Positions 1 to 9,090 of a stretch of DNA of 64,000 bases are shown piece after piece; positions within the stretch are counted from its first letter, which is position 1; every line of letters starts with the position of its first letter. This DNA is from Aurantibrevibacter litoralis (GTDB lineage: Bacteria; Bacteroidota; Bacteroidia; Flavobacteriales; Flavobacteriaceae), in the NCBI RefSeq assembly GCF_034651555.1, contig NZ_JAYEEQ010000015.1, forward strand, positions 23,699 to 87,698. Reading direction: 5' to 3'. A program made the translations under genes and the position numbers. The notes under the pieces are model-generated. The model had not been told where the DNA came from. It worked only from the letters and a program-made list of their open reading frames with translations, and ran no database searches.

Positions 1-1
1 T

Positions 2-391
2 CTGCCTGTAAATAACGCGTATCAATACAGCATCTCCGGATTGTCTGTAGGCTACGAAAGTGGAGCTAAAAACCCTAGCGCCGTAACCAAAGTTTTAGGT
101 GCCATTCTTAATCCGGCCGATTTGTTGCGCAATCTATTTGGCAAAAAACCCAATCAGATGCGAAAGCTTCGACAAATGAAAGAGGATGACGAAATCCGGA
201 ATCTTTTGGCATCTAAGTTTGATCGCGAAACGCTTACCGAACTATTACAAATCGAAAAAGCCGATATCGATGATATCCTAAGCAATTGTAATTATTCCAA
301 ATCTTTTATGACTACGGCCAATGATCTTCAAATTCTGGATGCAATTAGCAATTGCTATGAAGAATTTAGAGTATTGAACAGAAAAAAATAA
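2..391 (+). CDS. C-terminal part of a secreted carboxypeptidase-like regulatory-domain protein (truncated by window edge)
   Basis: The reading frame is open to the left edge, so only the last ~129 codons are visible; a TTG at 41 could start a shorter product but in-frame codons before it look coding (reading PVNNAYQYSISG). The C-terminal part is charged and helical, ending in a run with DRETLTEL and a CNYS...DLQILDA...CYEEF pattern. I recall this tail from Flavobacteriia proteins of about 230-250 residues annotated as carboxypeptidase-like regulatory-domain proteins; the N-terminal CNA_B-like domain that would confirm it lies outside the window. Function unknown. The gene ends 50 bp before the amylase gene. 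Confidence 0.55.
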   Translation: MPVNNAYQYSISGLSVGYESGAKNPSAVTKVLGAILNPADLLRNLFGKKPNQMRKLRQMKEDDEIRNLLASKFDRETLTELLQIEKADIDDILSNCNYSKSFMTTANDLQILDAISNCYEEFRVLNRKK

Positions 392-440
392 ATTTTATTC
401 TTTCGGCTTCATTTTATAGCTTTATCCCAAAGATATAAAA

Positions 441-2138
441 ATGAAAAAACGGCTGTTTGTACTTTCAATTGCGATTCTTCTTTTTTCTTGTACTTTTGAA
501 AAAAAGCAAAATCCGGAGAATAGAACCGTAGTTGCCGAAAAAGACAGCGTTATCATTCCAAAGAAACAAGCTCCTTTTTATTGGGAATCCGCTAATGTGT
601 ATTTCCTGCTTACCGACCGCTTCAACAATGGAAAGCCGGAAAATGACATCAATTTTAAAAGAACAGATACTACCGGGGTTCTCAGAGGTTTTATGGGCGG
701 CGATATTGCAGGAATCACCCATAAAATAGAGCAAGGTTACTTTTCTAACCTTGGCATTAACGCCATCTGGTTTACCCCTGTGGTAGAGCAAATTCACGGA
801 GGCACCGACGAAGGGGAAGGCAAAACCTATGGCTATCATGGGTATTGGACTAAAGATTGGACCTCATTAGACCCCAACTTTGGAACCCGAAAAGAACTAG
901 AACGTCTGGTGAAAACCGCTCATGAAAATGGGATTCGTATTTTATTGGATGTGGTGCTTAACCATACAGGCCCCGTAACCGAACTAGATCCTATATGGCC
1001 GGAACAATGGGTGCGTAATGGCCCTACTTGCGAATTTAACAACTACGAAAATACCGTGCGATGCAATTTGGTTGAAAACCTTCCTGATATTCTTACAGAA
1101 AATGATACCAATGTAGAACTTCCTGATGCGCTTTTAGCGAAATGGAAAGAAGAAGGGCGTCTAAGCAATGAGTTGGATGAACTTCAGCTATTTTTTGATC
1201 GCACAGGATATCCTAGAGCACCGCGATATTACATCATTAAATGGCTCACAGACTATATTAACGATTTAGGTATTGATGGTTTTAGGGTAGATACGGTGAA
1301 GCACGTAGATGAGCACGTATGGAGCGACCTTCAAAAGGAAGCCTCATATGCCTTTGAAACCTGGAAGAAGAAACACCCGCAAGAAGTACTAGACGACACC
1401 CCATTTTTTATGGTGGGTGAAGTGTATGGTTATGGCATTTCGGGGCTACGAAACTTCGATTTTGGCGATAAAAAAGTAGACTATTTTAGTCACGGTTTTC
1501 ATAGCTTAATTAATTTTGAACTCAAAAACGATGCGCTAAACGATTACGAAACCATTTTTAAAAAATACAGCACAATCTTGCACAACCAACTCAGCGGGAA
1601 AAGCGTACTTAATTACCTCACCTCTCATGACGACCAAGCCCCGTTTGACAAGGAACGGCAGAAAAGCAGGTATGCTGCCAATGTCTTGCTCTTAACCCCC
1701 GGAGTTGCACAAGTATATTACGGAGATGAAACCGATAGAAAACTGGTTATTGATGGTGCGGAAGGCGACGCCACATTGCGTTCTTTTATGAATTGGGAAG
1801 ATTTAGATACCGTTCCTAGTGTGCAACAAACCTTAAAGCACTGGCAAAAGTTAGGGAAATTTAGAAGGGATCATCCTGCTATAGGTGCCGGCATACATTC
1901 TAAATTAGCTTCAAAGCCCTATGTTTTCAGCAGATCGTTTACCGATGGGGATTACAAAGACAAAGTTGTTGTAGGCTTAAACCTGCCCAAAGGAAAAAAA
2001 TATCTTTGGGTAAAAGGATTCTTTGGCGATGGCACCAAACTGTATGACACGTACTCGGACACTGAAGTAGAAGTAGCTAATGGACAAGTTATTTTAGAAA
2101 ACGATTTCGATATTGCATTGTTGGAGGTGGCACAATAA
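441..2138 (+). CDS. alpha-amylase family (GH13) lipoprotein
   Basis: Predicted 565-residue glycoside hydrolase of family 13 acting on alpha-glucans or oligosaccharides. The N-terminus is a lipoprotein signal (MKKRLFVLSIAILLFSC, lipobox FSC), so the enzyme is probably anchored in an outer or periplasmic membrane leaflet. The four GH13 regions are present: DVVLNH near residue 170, GFRVDTVKH near 279 (nucleophile Asp), GEVYG near 327 (acid/base Glu) and LTSHDD near 394 (transition-state Asp). A C-terminal beta domain follows (about 470-565). The exact substrate cannot be read from sequence. Its 3' end faces the trmH-like gene, with a hairpin between them. Confidence 0.9.
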   Translation: MKKRLFVLSIAILLFSCTFEKKQNPENRTVVAEKDSVIIPKKQAPFYWESANVYFLLTDRFNNGKPENDINFKRTDTTGVLRGFMGGDIAGITHKIEQGYFSNLGINAIWFTPVVEQIHGGTDEGEGKTYGYHGYWTKDWTSLDPNFGTRKELERLVKTAHENGIRILLDVVLNHTGPVTELDPIWPEQWVRNGPTCEFNNYENTVRCNLVENLPDILTENDTNVELPDALLAKWKEEGRLSNELDELQLFFDRTGYPRAPRYYIIKWLTDYINDLGIDGFRVDTVKHVDEHVWSDLQKEASYAFETWKKKHPQEVLDDTPFFMVGEVYGYGISGLRNFDFGDKKVDYFSHGFHSLINFELKNDALNDYETIFKKYSTILHNQLSGKSVLNYLTSHDDQAPFDKERQKSRYAANVLLLTPGVAQVYYGDETDRKLVIDGAEGDATLRSFMNWEDLDTVPSVQQTLKHWQKLGKFRRDHPAIGAGIHSKLASKPYVFSRSFTDGDYKDKVVVGLNLPKGKKYLWVKGFFGDGTKLYDTYSDTEVEVANGQVILENDFDIALLEVAQ

Positions 2139-2142
2139 GATA

Positions 2143-2162
2143 CTGTAAATTTCGATTTACAG
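2143..2162. terminator. Perfect hairpin with TTCG loop between convergent genes
   Basis: CTGTAAAT-TTCG-ATTTACAG is an 8-bp perfect stem with a TTCG tetraloop. It starts 5 bp after the amylase stop and contains the stop codon of the minus-strand methyltransferase. On the plus strand a run of T follows 5 bp later (2168 on), so it could end amylase transcription. It lacks an immediate U-tract, so terminator function is inferred. Confidence 0.5.
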
Positions 2163-2825
2163 CTGCGTTTTTTGAAGCAAATAATACCGTTCCAAAATAC
2201 CGTCGATACTGGAAATGGACTTTTTCATCCACTGAAGTTCCACGGCCATTTTCTCATCGGCAGATAACTGCCATGGCACATTCAGGATTTTGAGTTTGGT
2301 AGTAAGGATTTGTAGGATAATAGCTGCCGACACTGAAATATTCAAGCTTTCGGTAAACCCAACCATCGGGATTTTTAGAAATCCATCCGCATGTTCCAAA
2401 ACTTCAGGACTTAGTCCATTGACTTCCGACCCGAAAAAAAGAGCCACTTTGGTATCCAATTCAAAATCAGGAAGCAGACAGGAATGATCATGTGGTGTGG
2501 TGGCCACGAGCTTGTATCCTTTTGCTCTTAAATGGCCCATACAATCTGCTGCGTTTCCATATCGGTGAATGCCTACCCACTTTTCTGCCCCCATGGCAAT
2601 GTTTTTATCTAATCGTTTCCCATATCTGGATGCAATGAGATGAGCTTCTTGAATGCCAAAAACATCGCAACTACGCACTACAGCACTCGTGTTATGCATT
2701 TGGTACACATCCTCTAACGCCACCGTAATATACTTGGTACGATGCGCTAACACGCTCTGAAACCGTGCGCTGCGTTCCTGACTTATAAATGTTTTCAGGT
2801 ATTGAAAAAGCATAGCATCTACCAT
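2157..2825 (-). CDS. trmH: TrmH-family RNA 2'-O-methyltransferase (probable tRNA Gm18)
   Basis: SPOUT-superfamily SAM-dependent RNA ribose methyltransferase. The N-terminal part has the TrmH-like helix (QERSARFQSVLAHRT) and the catalytic Asn/Arg stretch HNTSAVVRSCDVFG. The C-terminal trefoil-knot motifs are visible as FFGSEVNGLS and IPMVGFTESLNISVSAA. The closest characterised family member is tRNA (guanosine-18-2'-O)-methyltransferase; the specific target is inferred. The start used (MVDAMLFQYL) matches family N-termini; the frame is open for 27 more codons upstream, but that would overlap the divergent sir2 gene. A TATCTTCG box just upstream resembles a -7 element. Confidence 0.8.
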   Translation of the reverse strand: MVDAMLFQYLKTFISQERSARFQSVLAHRTKYITVALEDVYQMHNTSAVVRSCDVFGIQEAHLIASRYGKRLDKNIAMGAEKWVGIHRYGNAADCMGHLRAKGYKLVATTPHDHSCLLPDFELDTKVALFFGSEVNGLSPEVLEHADGFLKIPMVGFTESLNISVSAAIILQILTTKLKILNVPWQLSADEKMAVELQWMKKSISSIDGILERYYLLQKTQL

Positions 2826-2880
2826 CAATCGAAGATACAAAAAAGTAAAAAATGTATCTTTAGATTTAATTTGATGTGGT

Positions 2881-3576
2881 ATGAAAGAAAAAATTGTGGT
2901 ACTCACAGGTGCCGGAATAAGTGCCGAAAGCGGCCTAAAAACATTTCGAGACGCAGATGGATTGTGGGAGGGGCACGATGTTATGGAGGTGGCCTCAATT
3001 CAGGGCTTTATAAAAAATCCTGAGCTGGTCTTAGATTTTTACAATCAAAGAAGGCAGCAATTACAATATGTACTGCCCAACAAAGCCCATAAGGCTTTGG
3101 CAGATTTAGAAACTTATTTTGATGTGTCTATTATCACCCAAAATGTAGATGATCTTCATGAGCGGGCGGGAAGCACTAACGTACTTCATTTGCACGGAGA
3201 ATTACTAAAGGTGCGGAGTACAAGAGATGCATCGTGGATTCAATCGTGGAACACGGATCTTCATGTAGGACAAACATGTCCGAAAGGGCATCAGTTACGA
3301 CCCCATATTGTGTGGTTTGGAGAGGAAGTACCGGAATTAGAAAATGCCATTCAGCTCACACAAACCGCAAAATACCTCCTTATCATCGGAACATCTATGC
3401 AGGTGTATCCTGCTGCCAGCCTCATTCATTATACCCGTCATGGAATCCCTATTTATGTAATAGATCCAAAACCTGTGGTTGATGCCAACGCTTTTAAAAA
3501 TTTGACGGTCTTTTCAACAACGGCAGTAGAAGGTGTTCCGAAGTTAGCTGCACAACTCATATCTTCGGTTAATTGA
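2881..3576 (+). CDS. cobB: NAD-dependent protein deacylase, Sir2 family class III
   Basis: 231-residue sirtuin that removes acyl groups from lysines using NAD+. Visible motifs: GAGISAESGLKTFRD (NAD site), TQNVDDLHERAGS, LHLHGEL with the catalytic His, PHIVWFGE and GTSMQVYPAASL. The YNQR in helix FYNQRRQQL is the YxxR pair that in SIRT5/CobB binds succinyl or malonyl lysine, so desuccinylase activity is possible. Only one Cys (TCPKGH) remains in the zinc-ribbon region, so the usual four-Cys Zn site is absent. Divergent from the trmH-like gene; a TATCTTTA box 25 bp upstream of the start is a likely -7 element. Confidence 0.88.
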   Translation: MKEKIVVLTGAGISAESGLKTFRDADGLWEGHDVMEVASIQGFIKNPELVLDFYNQRRQQLQYVLPNKAHKALADLETYFDVSIITQNVDDLHERAGSTNVLHLHGELLKVRSTRDASWIQSWNTDLHVGQTCPKGHQLRPHIVWFGEEVPELENAIQLTQTAKYLLIIGTSMQVYPAASLIHYTRHGIPIYVIDPKPVVDANAFKNLTVFSTTAVEGVPKLAAQLISSVN

Positions 3577-3608
3577 TTTGCCGACTTTCAAACTCCTTTT
3601 CTTATCGT

Positions 3609-3616
3609 TATCTTTG
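3609..3616 (+). promoter_or_regulatory. -7 promoter box for purB
   Basis: TATCTTTG matches the Bacteroidota -7 consensus TAnnTTTG exactly and lies 29 bp before the purB ATG. No convincing -33 TTG at ideal spacing. Confidence 0.5.
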
Positions 3617-3644
3617 CGCTCTCTAAAAGACACCTATAATACTT

Positions 3645-4988
3645 ATGTCAGTAAACAGCCTCAACGCAATATCGCCTATCGATGGTCGCTATAGGGATAA
3701 AGTAGCCGCCTTAGCTTCGTTTTTTTCTGAAGAAGCCCTAATAAAATATCGAGTTCGTGTAGAAATTGAATATTTTATTGCCTTGTGCGAGCTGCCATTG
3801 CCCCAGCTTTCGGGATTAGATAAAGTTATATTGCCAAAATTACGCGCCATTTACGGTAATTTTAGTTCATCCGATGCCCAAAAGGTAAAAGACATAGAAA
3901 AGATTACCAATCACGATGTAAAAGCTGTAGAATATTTTATTAAAGAAAAATTTGATGCTTTAGGCTTGCAAGCCTACAAAGAATTTATACATTTTGGTCT
4001 TACTTCTCAAGACATTAACAATACAGCCATTCCATTATCTATAAAGGAAGCCATGGCATCGGTATATATGCCTCAATACCAAATTTTAGTACAAAAATTA
4101 GCCGCCTTATCCGAAGAGTGGGCAACGATACCCATGTTAGCTCGTACCCACGGACAACCGGCATCCCCTACCCGTTTGGGTAAAGAAATTGAAGTTTTTG
4201 TAGTGCGCCTCAAGAACCAATTTGCGTATTTGGATACCATTCCCAATGCAGCCAAATTTGGTGGTGCCACCGGAAATTTTAATGCGCACAAAGTAGCCTA
4301 TCCCGACATCGATTGGCGGGGATTTGGTAAACATTTTGTGGAAGATCGTTTAGGGCTTCATCATTCTTTTCCTACTACGCAAATAGAACATTACGACCAC
4401 ATGGCGGCTCTGTTTGATGCCTTAAAGCGCATTAATACCATTATTATAGATTTAGACAGGGATTTTTGGACGTATGTGTCCATGGATTATTTTAAGCAAC
4501 AAATAAAGGCCGGTGAAGTAGGTTCTTCGGCCATGCCCCATAAAGTGAATCCTATCGATTTTGAAAATTCTGAAGGAAATTTGGGTATCGCCAATGCTAT
4601 TTTTGAATATTTATCAGGAAAATTGCCTATTTCCAGACTGCAGCGCGATTTAACCGATAGTACTGTGCTGCGCAGCGTGGGCGTTCCTTTAGCACACACC
4701 GTTATTGCCTTTAAGTCTACCGTAAAAGGCTTGGATAAATTATTGATTCGTACCGAAAAATTTGAACAAGACCTTGAACAAAATTGGGCGGTGGTGGCAG
4801 AGGCTATTCAAACCATATTACGCCGAGAGGGGTATCCAAATCCGTATGAAACTTTAAAAGGGTTAACGCGTACCAATTCTAAAATAGATCAAAAATCAAT
4901 TTCCGATTTTATAGATACCTTAAGTGTTTCAGAGACCATTAAACTAGAATTAAAGCAGGTTACGCCTAGCAATTACACCGGAATATAA
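3645..4988 (+). CDS. purB: adenylosuccinate lyase
   Basis: 447-residue fumarase/aspartase-superfamily enzyme that cleaves SAICAR to AICAR and adenylosuccinate to AMP plus fumarate in purine synthesis. The family signature GSSAMPHKVNPIDFENSEGN is at about residues 291-310 with the catalytic Ser loop. THGQPASPTRLGKE (about 167-180) and the N-terminal SPIDGRYRDK are also diagnostic. Length is normal for the bacterial 450-residue type. It stands alone, with its own -7 box; purL lies 39 kb away in the same window, so purine genes are scattered. Confidence 0.97.
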   Translation: MSVNSLNAISPIDGRYRDKVAALASFFSEEALIKYRVRVEIEYFIALCELPLPQLSGLDKVILPKLRAIYGNFSSSDAQKVKDIEKITNHDVKAVEYFIKEKFDALGLQAYKEFIHFGLTSQDINNTAIPLSIKEAMASVYMPQYQILVQKLAALSEEWATIPMLARTHGQPASPTRLGKEIEVFVVRLKNQFAYLDTIPNAAKFGGATGNFNAHKVAYPDIDWRGFGKHFVEDRLGLHHSFPTTQIEHYDHMAALFDALKRINTIIIDLDRDFWTYVSMDYFKQQIKAGEVGSSAMPHKVNPIDFENSEGNLGIANAIFEYLSGKLPISRLQRDLTDSTVLRSVGVPLAHTVIAFKSTVKGLDKLLIRTEKFEQDLEQNWAVVAEAIQTILRREGYPNPYETLKGLTRTNSKIDQKSISDFIDTLSVSETIKLELKQVTPSNYTGI

Positions 4989-5077
4989 TACATTCTTTGG
5001 CCTTCTATGGCGTACGAAATTTATAAAGCTCACTGAAAACAATCAATGTACCATGCTTTTTTTATCGGTGAACGACT

Positions 5078-5626
5078 CTATTTGGCATTGAAGAATGCCC
5101 CCAATTGCGGGAGTCCATCGCCCTTAAAAGTAGCTTGCTGTGCAGCTTGGACTAAAGATGCTATAGAGGCGGCATCCATATCATTGCCTAAGATACGAAT
5201 CAGAGCAAATCCCATATCGTCCCTACTTCCATAAATGATTACCTCATCGATAGCATCTTCGGTTCCCAGAAATTTCACCACACCCTTGCCATAAGGTGTA
5301 TTTAATTTTATGAGTTCTGTAAATTTAGAATTTGCCAAAATGGCACTTACCTGTTGTTTTTGCACAGTAAATTCGCGCTCGTTTTCCACATTTTTCTTAA
5401 ATGCCAACACATTCACTTTATTGACCGATTGCAGCGCCTTTTCCTGAGCTGTATGAAGGTGTTCATTAATGAGTGGTAACATACTGGACGGAACATCTAA
5501 CGAAATAAAATTAGGGTTCTCCGCATTTTCTACAAAGTATTCTTGAAGGCTCTGATTTGTAGTGCAGGCCGAAACCAAAAGGAAAACCATACTGAACGAA
5601 AAAATAAGTATATCTCTTTTACGCAT
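5078..5626 (-). CDS. DUF4252 lipoprotein
   Basis: 182-residue predicted lipoprotein (signal peptide ending VSAC). The mature part resembles DUF4252, a Bacteroidota-specific family of unknown function: FISLDVPSSML start, central KKQQVSAILANSKFTELIKL, and a late DEVIIYGSRDDMGFALIRILG strand pattern. It follows a second DUF4252 gene and an ECF sigma/anti-sigma pair on the same strand, a recurrent arrangement in Flavobacteriaceae, suggesting it belongs to that regulon. Function unknown. Confidence 0.8.
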   Translation of the reverse strand: MRKRDILIFSFSMVFLLVSACTTNQSLQEYFVENAENPNFISLDVPSSMLPLINEHLHTAQEKALQSVNKVNVLAFKKNVENEREFTVQKQQVSAILANSKFTELIKLNTPYGKGVVKFLGTEDAIDEVIIYGSRDDMGFALIRILGNDMDAASIASLVQAAQQATFKGDGLPQLGAFFNAK

Positions 5627-5736
5627 ATCAAAAAATTTAAATTAAAGTATTCATGTCGTGTGTTTACGCTGTATTTAGGTATAGCACCATAGCCAACAAT
5701 AAACACTATACTCCTGCCCTAGTACAGTGCTTCGGA

Positions 5737-6282
5737 TTATTTTCTGTCTTTTTTCCCGGCCTTGTTCAGTTCTTCTGGAAGGTTCATTTTCTTGGTGAGG
5801 GATCCAATTTTATTAAGATCGATATCGCCGGTTAAGGATAAGAGCACGGTTTCGGGCCTTTTACCGCCGGCATCCACATTCTTGATGCCGGTTACAAACA
5901 TGAGTAATTCACTTACATGATCATCATCCCGACCGTTTCGAATAAAGAATTTCACATTCGCATCCTTATCCTTTACGCGCATCAATTCCTGCATGGAGGA
6001 AGATTTTAGGTATTTCTCTACCGATAGCCCCATATCCGAGCCAATTTTAGCATCCTCGGTAATAAAGACTTTTAAATTTTTTAAGCTTTTAGCAATATCC
6101 ATAAAGTCCTTGGTTTCAGGATCATCTATTTCTACATCAATTTTGCTCAAAAGTTTGAACATATTTTCGTTCACCACAACCGTACTAACATTGTCTAAAT
6201 CTTCATACTTATCAAACAAAGACTGAGAAAACCCAAAAAGGGGAATTAAGGTAATGCCTATTATTAAAAAGATTTTTTTCAT
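5737..6282 (-). CDS. DUF4252 secreted protein
   Basis: 181-residue DUF4252 member with a Sec signal peptide (MKKIFLIIGITLIPLFGFSQ, likely cleaved after FSQ). The start at 6282 puts the signal peptide at the N-terminus; the frame continues 16 codons upstream but would then overlap the preceding gene. Features: VSTVVVNENMFKLLSKI, then FFIRNGRDDDHVSELLMFVTG, the same fold pattern as the neighbouring lipoprotein. It lies 10 bp after the anti-sigma-like gene, so probably co-transcribed with the sigma factor. Confidence 0.8.
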   Translation of the reverse strand: MKKIFLIIGITLIPLFGFSQSLFDKYEDLDNVSTVVVNENMFKLLSKIDVEIDDPETKDFMDIAKSLKNLKVFITEDAKIGSDMGLSVEKYLKSSSMQELMRVKDKDANVKFFIRNGRDDDHVSELLMFVTGIKNVDAGGKRPETVLLSLTGDIDLNKIGSLTKKMNLPEELNKAGKKDRK

Positions 6283-6292
6283 GATTTCTACA

Positions 6293-6715
6293 TTATTTGT
6301 GTTTATAAATTTTTTGTTTTGTGATTTCAAATTCTTGTAAATAAGCTACTTTTTCCGTGCCGCGCTCAAAATTTTCTGCCAACATACGCATCGCTTTTTT
6401 GGTTTCATTATAGGCATACGTTGCCTGTTGTTTTTCTAAATACGCGTTCCCCATATAAATACCACATACGAGAACCACGGCCGCCGCAACGGAAACCCAC
6501 TTGGCATAATTAATTGGGGTTCTTACGGGGAGTTTACCGGTGTAGCACTCTTCCTTAGCCTTGGCAAAATACGTAAACATAGTCGTATACGCTTTCAAAT
6601 GTGGTGCCACTTGAGCTTCGTTGGAAAAATACAGCTTCAATTTGGCTTCTTCGGCCACAGTGGTGTTTCCTTCAAAATATTTTTCTACTAATTTTTCTAT
6701 GTTATCCAATTCCAT
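6293..6715 (-). CDS. putative anti-sigma factor (single-pass membrane protein)
   Basis: 140 residues: a soluble N-terminal part (residues 1-65, IEKLVEKYFEGNTTVAEEAKLKLYF resembles the helix-rich start of flavobacterial anti-sigma-like proteins), one transmembrane helix (about residues 70-90, WVSVAAAVVLVCGIYMGNAYL) and a short charged tail. It overlaps the upstream ECF sigma gene by 14 bp, so translation is probably coupled. Role as anti-sigma factor is inferred from architecture and position; no zinc-finger HxxxCxxC motif is seen. Confidence 0.65.
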   Translation of the reverse strand: MELDNIEKLVEKYFEGNTTVAEEAKLKLYFSNEAQVAPHLKAYTTMFTYFAKAKEECYTGKLPVRTPINYAKWVSVAAAVVLVCGIYMGNAYLEKQQATYAYNETKKAMRMLAENFERGTEKVAYLQEFEITKQKIYKHK

Positions 6716-7217
6716 AGCTGTGTTTGTTAAGTAATTTCTGACGTACTGTTTTCCGTGCTCTTGACAGGGCTACGCGCACTGCGGTAGGATTCATATCTAG
6801 CATGGTGGCAATTTCTTCAAATTCATAGGCTTCTACATCCCGCAATTGTAACACTAATTTTTGCTGCTCGGGTAATTCTTCCATAATTTTTTGCACCCAA
6901 TACACGCTATCACTTTGTTCTAACTTTTGCTGTAAAGACGTACTCCCATCTTCATAATTGCTGTGTACCAGTTTTAAATTTCCGGCCTGTTTCGACTTCA
7001 ATCGGTCTAAACAGGTATTTTTTATCATGGTCATGGCAAAGGCTTCTACATTATGATACTCAGAAATGCGATTTTTCTTAGACCATAATTTCAACAAAAT
7101 CTCTTGCGTGGCATCTTCTGCCTCCTCCACCGAAATTAAAAGTCGCTTTGCCAGACGATACAACTTATCCTTAAAAGGCATTACGGTTTGTAAGAATTCT
7201 GTCTGATTCATGAACAA
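6702..7217 (-). CDS. ECF RNA polymerase sigma factor
   Basis: 171-residue sigma-70 family factor with region 2 (YRLAKRLLISVEEAEDATQEILLKLW...NVEAFAMTMIKNTCLDRLKS, about 22-75) and region 4 (LPEQQKLVLQLRDVEAYEFEEIATML...VRVALSRARKTVRQKL, about 113-165). First gene of a four-gene minus-strand unit with the anti-sigma-like protein and two DUF4252 proteins. Start may be the first or third residue (both Met). The signal it responds to is unknown. Confidence 0.9.
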   Translation of the reverse strand: MFMNQTEFLQTVMPFKDKLYRLAKRLLISVEEAEDATQEILLKLWSKKNRISEYHNVEAFAMTMIKNTCLDRLKSKQAGNLKLVHSNYEDGSTSLQQKLEQSDSVYWVQKIMEELPEQQKLVLQLRDVEAYEFEEIATMLDMNPTAVRVALSRARKTVRQKLLNKHSYGIG

Positions 7218-7487
7218 AATGAGGGTTGGTTGCGGCTTTTTTAGATATTTTCTTAGTATTCCTGTAGCACCCTTTGTTGTGCTATGCTTTTTTTGAGGGT
7301 TATAAAGAGAAGACGACCGTTATCGAATTTTGTTACAAAATATTTTTTTATCCTATAGATGTAAGTATATTCGACAAAGGTAAACTAATCACCAGATGTG
7401 TCCTTCGTTTCGGAACCAAATGGCGATGGCTACCAAGAGATTTTTCTTTCTGGTTTAATTACACTATAAAATACGAAATCAAAAGCT
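7218..7487. other. Intergenic region between divergent sigma operon and S41 gene
   Basis: 270 bp separating the divergent ECF sigma gene and the first S41 peptidase gene. It should hold both promoters, but I see no exact TAnnTTTG box. An ORF here (7274-7552) overlaps the S41 signal peptide and looks non-coding. Confidence 0.4.
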
Positions 7488-9032
7488 ATGAAAAAGTATG
7501 TGCTCTTATTCCTTGGATTAAGTTTCCTGTTTTACAATTGCAGCAGCGATGACGATAATGATTCTGTAGTTGAGGAAGCGGTAAATCCGCCCCTTCCGTT
7601 ACAACCAACTCCTGTGGTCCTTACTAATGAAATCAACGATTTTGTATGGAGCGCAATGAATTCTTGGTATTTTTGGCAGGATGAAGTTTTAGAATTAGGG
7701 GATAATAGGTTTGCAAATCAAGATGCCTATTTTACCTTTCTCAATCAGTTTCAAACACCACGAGGCTTGTTTCAAACCTTGCGATCGCCTAAAGATAGGT
7801 TTAGTGTTATTGTAGATGATTTCGATATCTTATTCAATTCCTTCGCCGGTGTTTTTACCTCCAACGGTGTTGAATTTGTGCTTACGCGACCTCCCTCCGG
7901 AGGCACTGCCGTTATTGCCGTGGTGCGGTATATTGTTCCGGGCTCTTCGGCTGCGGCCACAAGTATAAAACGTGGAGATGTTATTTTTGCCATTAATGGA
8001 ACGCCTCTTTTTGCAACAACAGACAATCAAGGCAATATCTTATCCAGTAATCTCGAATTGTTTAATCCGGATGTTATAACCCTTAATTTTGCCGATATTG
8101 TAGGTAATGAACTTGTGCCCAACGGCATTGACATTGAAGTTACAAAAACCCAAATTACGGAGAATCCAATATTAATTTCTAAAGTTATTGAAGGTACGTC
8201 TATAGGCTACCTGATGTACAATAGTTTTACAAGTAATTTTGATGACGCTCTTAATGCAGCTTTTGGAGAACTTAAAAGTCAAGGGGTAACCGATTTGGTA
8301 CTGGATCTTCGCTATAACTTAGGAGGGAGTGTATTATCGGCTATTCGCCTCTCCAGCTTAATAACAGGCCAATTTGCAGGTAGTGTGCTATCTAGAGACA
8401 AATGGAATGACAAATGGCAACCTATTTTTGGTGCCGAAGACTTTTTCGTGAATGAAATGAATGGAACGCCACTAAATAGTTTAAATCTTAATAGCGTATA
8501 TATTATTGCCACGGACGACAGTGCATCGGCAAGCGAGTACGTTATAAATAGTTTGGCACCTTACATTAATGTAACACATATAGGGAGTGCTACTGTGGGT
8601 AAAAATGAGTTTTCGGTTACCCTAGTAGATAATCCAGGACAAGTGTTTCAATCTAACGGACAGCCAGACCTACCTTTACCATTTATTGTTTTAAGCGAAA
8701 ATGCCGGATTTACTACGGTTGCTGATGCAAATCCCAACCACAAATACGCTATGCAACCGCTTGTGGGCACTAATGAAAATGCGGATGGTTTTTCTGATTT
8801 TACAAACGGCTTACAACCAGACATTGAAATTCTTGAAAGTCTCGGAAATTTGGGCCAACTCGGGGATCCCGAAGAGCCTTTATTAGCAAGGGCATTACAG
8901 GAAATTAATGGCACTTCGGCCAAATCATTATCTGTATTTGTCCCGGAACACATGAAAATAAAAACCATAGGCAGTTCTAATCGTCTTAAACCGTACCGCG
9001 ATATCTTGCACAAGGACACTTTTAAGAAGTAA
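7488..9032 (+). CDS. S41 family C-terminal-processing-like peptidase, lipoprotein
   Basis: 514-residue predicted outer-surface or periplasmic serine peptidase. Lipoprotein signal (MKKYVLLFLGLSFLFYNC) followed by an acidic SSDDDNDS stretch, typical of surface-exported Bacteroidota lipoproteins. Then the S41 N-terminal helical cap (about 45-110), a PDZ-like region (VRYIVPGSSAAATSIKRGDVIFAING, about 145-170) and the catalytic domain with GYLMYNSF, VLDLRYNLGG and DDSASASEYVINSL containing the nucleophile Ser (about 345). A Lys about 25 residues later (VGKNEFS) fits the Ser/Lys dyad. A close paralogue follows directly. Target proteins unknown. Confidence 0.88.
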   Translation: MKKYVLLFLGLSFLFYNCSSDDDNDSVVEEAVNPPLPLQPTPVVLTNEINDFVWSAMNSWYFWQDEVLELGDNRFANQDAYFTFLNQFQTPRGLFQTLRSPKDRFSVIVDDFDILFNSFAGVFTSNGVEFVLTRPPSGGTAVIAVVRYIVPGSSAAATSIKRGDVIFAINGTPLFATTDNQGNILSSNLELFNPDVITLNFADIVGNELVPNGIDIEVTKTQITENPILISKVIEGTSIGYLMYNSFTSNFDDALNAAFGELKSQGVTDLVLDLRYNLGGSVLSAIRLSSLITGQFAGSVLSRDKWNDKWQPIFGAEDFFVNEMNGTPLNSLNLNSVYIIATDDSASASEYVINSLAPYINVTHIGSATVGKNEFSVTLVDNPGQVFQSNGQPDLPLPFIVLSENAGFTTVADANPNHKYAMQPLVGTNENADGFSDFTNGLQPDIEILESLGNLGQLGDPEEPLLARALQEINGTSAKSLSVFVPEHMKIKTIGSSNRLKPYRDILHKDTFKK

Positions 9033-9082
9033 GACGCTTGTATAAATCTTATACGGATGGCATTTTAAGTTTAATTAACCAT

Positions 9083-9090
9083 TACTTTTG
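9083..9090 (+). promoter_or_regulatory. -7 promoter box for second S41 peptidase gene
   Basis: TACTTTTG, exact match to TAnnTTTG, in the 195-bp gap between the two peptidase genes; implies that the second gene has its own promoter with a leader of about 130 nt. Confidence 0.45.

Noticed and set aside
5653..5835. 60-codon plus-strand ORF between the two DUF4252 genes
   Set aside because: Antisense to the end of a DUF4252 gene, no motif, composition of spacer DNA.
7274..7552. 92-codon plus-strand ORF before the first S41 peptidase
   Set aside because: It runs out of frame into the lipoprotein signal peptide of the real gene and has no coding features.
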